Of a stretch of DNA of 12,733 nt, positions 9,576 to 12,733 are shown one piece after another. Within the stretch, counting starts at the first letter, position 1, and every line of letters starts with the position of its first letter. The DNA lies in contig DATBIK010000063.1 in NCBI GenBank assembly GCA_036556985.1, forward strand, positions 1 to 12,733, in the 5' to 3' direction. The DNA is from JAPSGM01 sp036556985 (lineage in GTDB: Bacteria > Chloroflexota > Limnocylindria > QHBO01). The notes below the pieces were generated by a model. The model had not been told where the DNA came from. It did no database searches and saw only the letters and a list, made by a program, of their open reading frames with translations. Made by a program: the position numbers and the translations under genes.

Positions 9576-10814
9576 ATGCCGTCGTTGCAGCTTGCCATCG
9601 CCACGGTCGGGACCACGGGCGACGTCGTGCCCTTCGCGACCCTGGCGCGAGGGCTGCGCGCCGCCGGCCACGAGGTCCGGGCGGTGTCGTGGGAGCTTCA
9701 CCGCGGCGCGTTCGAGGCGGCCGGCGCGGCCTTCTCGCCGGCCGGCCCAGCCACGACCTGGGACGAGATCGCCGACACCGCGCGGCGCGCCGCCGCCGCG
9801 CGCTCGCCGCTCGACCAGGTCGCGTCCCTGCGCGACTTCCATCTGCGGGACGCCGAACGCCACTACACGGCCCTGCGCGAGGTGCTGCCGGGCCACGATC
9901 TGGTCTTGCTCAACGGCTACCACAGCCTGGCCGTGGCCGCGGCGCGCGACCTCGGCCTGCGCTGGGCGACCGCCGTCTTCGACCCGGTCCTCCTGCCCAC
10001 CGCCACGCGGCCGCCCGCCGGCCTCCCCTCCCTGGGTCCGCTGAACCGGATCGGGTGGTGGATGCTCGACCGCATGCTCGGCCGTCTGAACGGTCCGCTC
10101 GACGACGCGCTGCGCGCCGCGGGCAGCGCCTCGGCCGATGACATCCCACTCTTCCGTGGCCGCTCCCCGTTGCTCCACCTCGTGGCGTGCTCGCCGACGA
10201 TCGCGGGCGTCCCCGGCGACCTCGCGCCGCACGTCCAATTCACCGGCGCCTGGACCGACCCCGCCCCGCCGGCACCGTTGCCCGCGCCCGTCGAGGCCTT
10301 CCTCGCCGCCGGCCCGCCTCCAGTCGTGATCAGCTTCGGCTCGATGGCCTTCTCCGACCCGGCCCGCCTCGGCGCCATCGTGGTCGAGGCGCTGCGCCGC
10401 GCCGGCCTGCGGGGCATCGTGCAGGCCGGGGCCGCCGGCCTTCGCCCGGCCGCGGCCGACGACCTGCTCCCCGTGGACGCGCTCGACCACCGGTCGCTGT
10501 TCCCACGCGTCGCTGCCGTGGTGCACCACGGAGGAGCCGGAACGTCGCACGCGGTGGCCGCCGCCGGCGTGCCGTCGATCGTCGTGCCGCACGTCGGCGA
10601 CCAGGCGTTCTGGGCCGATCGGCTCCATCGGCTCGGCGTGAGCCCCAGCCCGGTCCGCCCACGGAGCCTCTCAGCCGAATCCCTCGCCGATCGCCTGCGG
10701 GAGGCCACGACATCGGGCCAGATGCGGGCGTCAGCCACCGGCCTGGCCGAACGGCTGGCGAGCGAAGACGGCCTGGCGAACGCCATCGGCCTCCTGGAAG
10801 CCGCCGCCGGCTAG
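9576..10814 (+). CDS. GT1-family (UGT/GtfB-like) glycosyltransferase
   Basis: This 412-residue GT-B-fold enzyme would transfer a sugar from a nucleotide-sugar donor to a small or lipid acceptor. The N-terminal acceptor domain opens with LAIATVGTTGDVVPFATLARGL (the glycine-rich GTxGDVxP turn) and GHEVRAVSWELHR. The donor domain has VVISFGSMAF (about residue 250) and the signature HHGGAGTSHA (317-326). It continues with GVPSIVVPHVGDQAFWADRL, whose Asp342-Gln343 pair is where GT1 enzymes contact the sugar. The pattern is that of sterol/flavonoid and antibiotic glycosyltransferases (UGT80 and GtfB-like). The acceptor is unknown. The gene lies 8 nt after the glycosylase and closes the operon. Its TAG shares a CTAG with the stop of the opposing CoA-transferase gene, with no room for a separate terminator. 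Confidence 0.88.
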   Translation: MPSLQLAIATVGTTGDVVPFATLARGLRAAGHEVRAVSWELHRGAFEAAGAAFSPAGPATTWDEIADTARRAAAARSPLDQVASLRDFHLRDAERHYTALREVLPGHDLVLLNGYHSLAVAAARDLGLRWATAVFDPVLLPTATRPPAGLPSLGPLNRIGWWMLDRMLGRLNGPLDDALRAAGSASADDIPLFRGRSPLLHLVACSPTIAGVPGDLAPHVQFTGAWTDPAPPAPLPAPVEAFLAAGPPPVVISFGSMAFSDPARLGAIVVEALRRAGLRGIVQAGAAGLRPAAADDLLPVDALDHRSLFPRVAAVVHHGGAGTSHAVAAAGVPSIVVPHVGDQAFWADRLHRLGVSPSPVRPRSLSAESLADRLREATTSGQMRASATGLAERLASEDGLANAIGLLEAAAG

Positions 10815-12082
10815 AGCCGGTGCACCTCGTGCGCGGCGTCGCGCAGCTCGTCGCGGAAGTCGGGGTGCGCGATGGCGATGAGTGACTCGGCCCGCTCCCG
10901 GATGCTCCGGCCGTGGAGCTCGGCCACCCCGTACTCGGTGACGATGGTCTGGACGTGCGCTCGCGTCGTGACCACGCCGGCGCCCTGGTCCAGGAACGGC
11001 ACGATCCGCGAGATGCTGCCACGCGCCGCGGTCGAGGGCAGCGCGATGATCGCGCGCCCCTCCGGCGCCAGGGCCGCGCCCCGGATGAAGTCCATCTGCC
11101 CGCCGACGCCGGAGTAGAACCGCTTCCCGATCGAGTCGGCCACGACCTGGCCGGTGACATCGACCTGGATGGCGGAGTTGATGGCCACCATTCGTCGGAA
11201 GCGACGGATCACCGAGGTGTCGTTCGTGTAGTCGACCGGCCGCAGCTCGATCATCGGGTTGTCGTCGACCCAGTCATATAGCCGCTGCGTGCCCATCAGG
11301 AAGGCGGAGACGACCTTGCCGCAGTTGATCTCCTTGCGCCGGCCGGTGACCGCCCCAGACTCGACGAGGTGCATGACCGGGTCGGTGAACATCTCGGTGT
11401 GGATGCCAAGATCCCGCTTGTCGTGGAGCGCCCGGGCCGTCGCCTCCGGGATGGCGCCGATGCCCAGCTGGAGCGTGGCGCCGTCCGGGATCAACGCGGC
11501 GATGTGCTCGCCGATGCGCCGCTCAACCTCGCCAACGGGCTCCTCGGGATACGCGTAGGGCGGGATGTCGACCTCGACCGCGCGATCGATCTGTGAAACG
11601 TGGATGAACGTGTCCCCGTGGGTCCGCGGCATGGACGCGTTCAGCTGGGCCACGATGACCTTCGCGCTGCGCGCCGCCGCCAGCGAAGCGTCGACGCTGG
11701 TGCCGAGCGAGCAGAAGCCGTGGGCATCGGGCCGGGACAGGTTCAGCAGCGCGACGTCGAGCGGGATGATCCCCGAGCTGAACAGGCCCGGCACGTCCGA
11801 CAGGAAGACCGGCACGTAGTCGGCCCGCCCCTCGTTCACCGCCTCGCGCGCGTTGCTGCCGATGAACAGAGCCTTGTGCCGGAAGCTCCGCTCCAATCCG
11901 CGGGCCAGGAGGGGGCCGGGGCCCTCGGTGTGGAAGTGGACGACACTTACCTGGCGGAGCTCGGGCGCACGCGCCACGAGCGCCTCGAGCAGGACCGATG
12001 GCGTGGCCGCACCCCCGTGCACCCACAGCTGCTGTCCGGAGCCGATGCCATCCACCGCTTCCGCGGCCGAGACGATGCGCAT
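10811..12082 (-). CDS. Acetyl-CoA hydrolase/transferase family protein, 4-hydroxybutyrate CoA-transferase-like
   Basis: This 423-residue cytoplasmic enzyme would move CoA between an acyl-CoA and a free carboxylate (for example acetyl-CoA and 4-hydroxybutyrate, propionate or succinate). The N-terminal half starts MRIVSAAEAVDGI and includes GSNAREAVNEGRADYVPV (75-92). Residues GATLQLGIGAIPEA (201-214) lead to GIHTEMFTD (226-234), whose Glu230 is the expected catalytic glutamate that forms the CoA thioester. GVGGQMDFIRGA (325-336) is the CoA-binding glycine-rich loop. Length and order match the AbfT/Cat1/Cat2 group. The exact acid cannot be inferred. The ATG at 12080-12082 has only GGGG 2 nt upstream. 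It lies 40 nt after the Cys-rich gene, so both may share a transcript. The 3' end overlaps the glycosyltransferase by 4 bp. Confidence 0.92.
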   Translation of the reverse strand: MRIVSAAEAVDGIGSGQQLWVHGGAATPSVLLEALVARAPELRQVSVVHFHTEGPGPLLARGLERSFRHKALFIGSNAREAVNEGRADYVPVFLSDVPGLFSSGIIPLDVALLNLSRPDAHGFCSLGTSVDASLAAARSAKVIVAQLNASMPRTHGDTFIHVSQIDRAVEVDIPPYAYPEEPVGEVERRIGEHIAALIPDGATLQLGIGAIPEATARALHDKRDLGIHTEMFTDPVMHLVESGAVTGRRKEINCGKVVSAFLMGTQRLYDWVDDNPMIELRPVDYTNDTSVIRRFRRMVAINSAIQVDVTGQVVADSIGKRFYSGVGGQMDFIRGAALAPEGRAIIALPSTAARGSISRIVPFLDQGAGVVTTRAHVQTIVTEYGVAELHGRSIRERAESLIAIAHPDFRDELRDAAHEVHRL

Positions 12083-12122
12083 GGCCCCAGTCTAGGAAGG
12101 CGGCATCCGGAGCCGGAGTGAC

Positions 12123-12425
12123 CTAGGTCCCGATCACGCGGGCCGCTTGCACGGGCTCCGGGGTGCGAACGGCAGGCGCGGCGAGCGGGATGCCGGGGCC
12201 GACTGGCACGCGCTGCGACGGTTGCACGGCGATCGGCTCCCGTTCCATGGCCGCCGGTTCGGCGAGCTCGCACCACGGGCCCTCGGTCCGCTCGACCGAC
12301 GAGGTCGTCAGGAAGCGGCAGCGCAGGCATTCGTCGCCGAGGACGGTGCCGCGCGCGGGACAACGCACGAGGAGGCCGGCCACCTCGCGCGTGACCTGGT
12401 GGCAGACGACCCACTCCGGACCCAC
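12123..12425 (-). CDS. Small Cys-rich protein, possible zinc ribbon
   Basis: This is a 100-residue protein I cannot name. The N-terminal 55 residues hold five Cys: CHQVTREVAG (C8, H9), VRCPARG (C22), ECLRCRFL (C33 and C36) and GPWCELAE (C52). The C-x10-C-x2-C spacing with a later Cys resembles small metal-binding ribbons, so zinc binding is a reasonable guess. Residues 56-100 are Pro/Ala/Val-rich and probably disordered. The start taken is GTG at 12423-12425; CTG at 12447-12449 or ATT at 12432-12434 upstream are possible. Coding is supported by the organised Cys pattern in the N-terminal part and by its placement 40 nt before the CoA-transferase gene in the same direction. It could be a redox or metal-sensing regulator, but nothing proves this. 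Confidence 0.6.
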   Translation of the reverse strand: MGPEWVVCHQVTREVAGLLVRCPARGTVLGDECLRCRFLTTSSVERTEGPWCELAEPAAMEREPIAVQPSQRVPVGPGIPLAAPAVRTPEPVQAARVIGT

Positions 12426-12489
12426 GGCCGCAATCTCGCTCCCTGGCAGGAGGCCATGCTCGACGTTCGATCAGCCGCCTCCCATGGCC

Positions 12490-12527
12490 GTTCGGACCCT
12501 TCGACGGGACCCCGGTCCCATCCGAAC
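12490..12527. repeat. Nested inverted repeats in the divergent spacer before uspA-like gene
   Basis: Outer arms GTTCGGA (12490-12496) and TCCGAAC (12521-12527) enclose the inner dyad GGGACC (12506-12511) / GGTCCC (12514-12519). Both pairs are exact. The element lies between two divergent genes, 65 bp before the cysteine-rich gene start and about 118 bp before the stress-protein start. It could be an operator or a leader structure. No convincing -10/-35 pair was found in 12426-12644. Confidence 0.35.
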
Positions 12528-12644
12528 CTGACCCTTGGCCCTACGGGAACCGGGCAGATTTCGCGACTCTGAGGCCGGTGCGGCGCGGGACGCCCTGCCC
12601 GCGCCCACCCTTCACGACCAGGGCGACCGGAGGAGGAAGGCGCC

Positions 12645-12733
12645 ATGCGACTGCTGCTCGCCTACGACGGCTCTGCCTGCGCGGACGCCGCCCGCGACCT
12701 CGTCGCGCGGCTGCCGCTGCCGGCCGGGTCCGC
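12645..12733 (+). CDS. Universal stress protein family (UspA), N-terminal part only
   Basis: The reading frame MRLLLAYDGSACADAAR continues to the window edge without a stop (29 codons). L-L-A-Y-D-G-S-x-x-A-x-x-A is the first strand, ATP-loop Asp and first helix of the UspA fold. The family consists of small cytoplasmic proteins, often binding ATP and induced by stress. A strong ribosome binding site, AGGAGGAAGG at 12631-12640, ends 4 nt before the ATG, the best in the window. The gene is divergent from the Cys-rich gene. The rest is outside the window, so a tandem Usp or a fused domain cannot be excluded. Confidence 0.75.
   Translation, partial: MRLLLAYDGSACADAARDLVARLPLPAGS

Overview
The window is about 70% G+C and densely packed. 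It comes from a high-GC bacterium with lipoprotein-anchored ABC binding proteins. The gene repertoire (fused 2-oxoacid dehydrogenase E1, DMT exporter, AbfT-type CoA-transferase, small Cys-rich protein, UspA) fits environmental Chloroflexota or Actinomycetota. I cannot settle the phylum from sequence alone. No RNA gene, insertion sequence, CRISPR array or phage gene was seen.

Left part (1-4034, minus strand): a spermidine/putrescine-type ABC importer operon read right to left. The order is ATPase (potA-like), lipoprotein binding protein (potD-like), permease (potB-like) and permease (potC-like, cut by the window edge). The binding-protein gene carries an in-frame TAG at codon 92, so as written the importer lacks its receptor. 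A perfect 12-bp hairpin lies between the binding protein and the first permease. It is followed by a six-codon leader ORF whose stop overlaps the permease start.

Middle part (4035-10814, plus strand): a divergent spacer with a candidate pot promoter is followed by an EamA/DMT exporter gene that apparently begins with ATC. Next comes a tightly coupled four-gene operon. It encodes a fused alpha-beta thiamine-diphosphate 2-oxoacid dehydrogenase E1, a FabD-like acyltransferase, an AlkA-type DNA glycosylase and a GT1 glycosyltransferase. The first two junctions are GTGA and ATGA overlaps and the third is an 8-nt gap. The leader of this operon has a plausible promoter whose -35 lies inside three 11-bp direct repeats.

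The E1/acyltransferase pair is the most interesting part. No E2 or E3 is visible. The acyltransferase keeps Ser and His but has lost the Arg that holds malonyl groups. This suggests, as inference only, an E1 feeding a neutral acyl group to a carrier protein rather than to lipoyl-E2.

Right part (10811-12733): the glycosyltransferase converges on a CoA-transferase gene with both stop codons inside one CTAG. The CoA-transferase lies downstream of a small Cys-rich, possibly zinc-binding protein in a two-gene minus-strand unit. Divergently, a universal stress protein gene begins and runs off the window.
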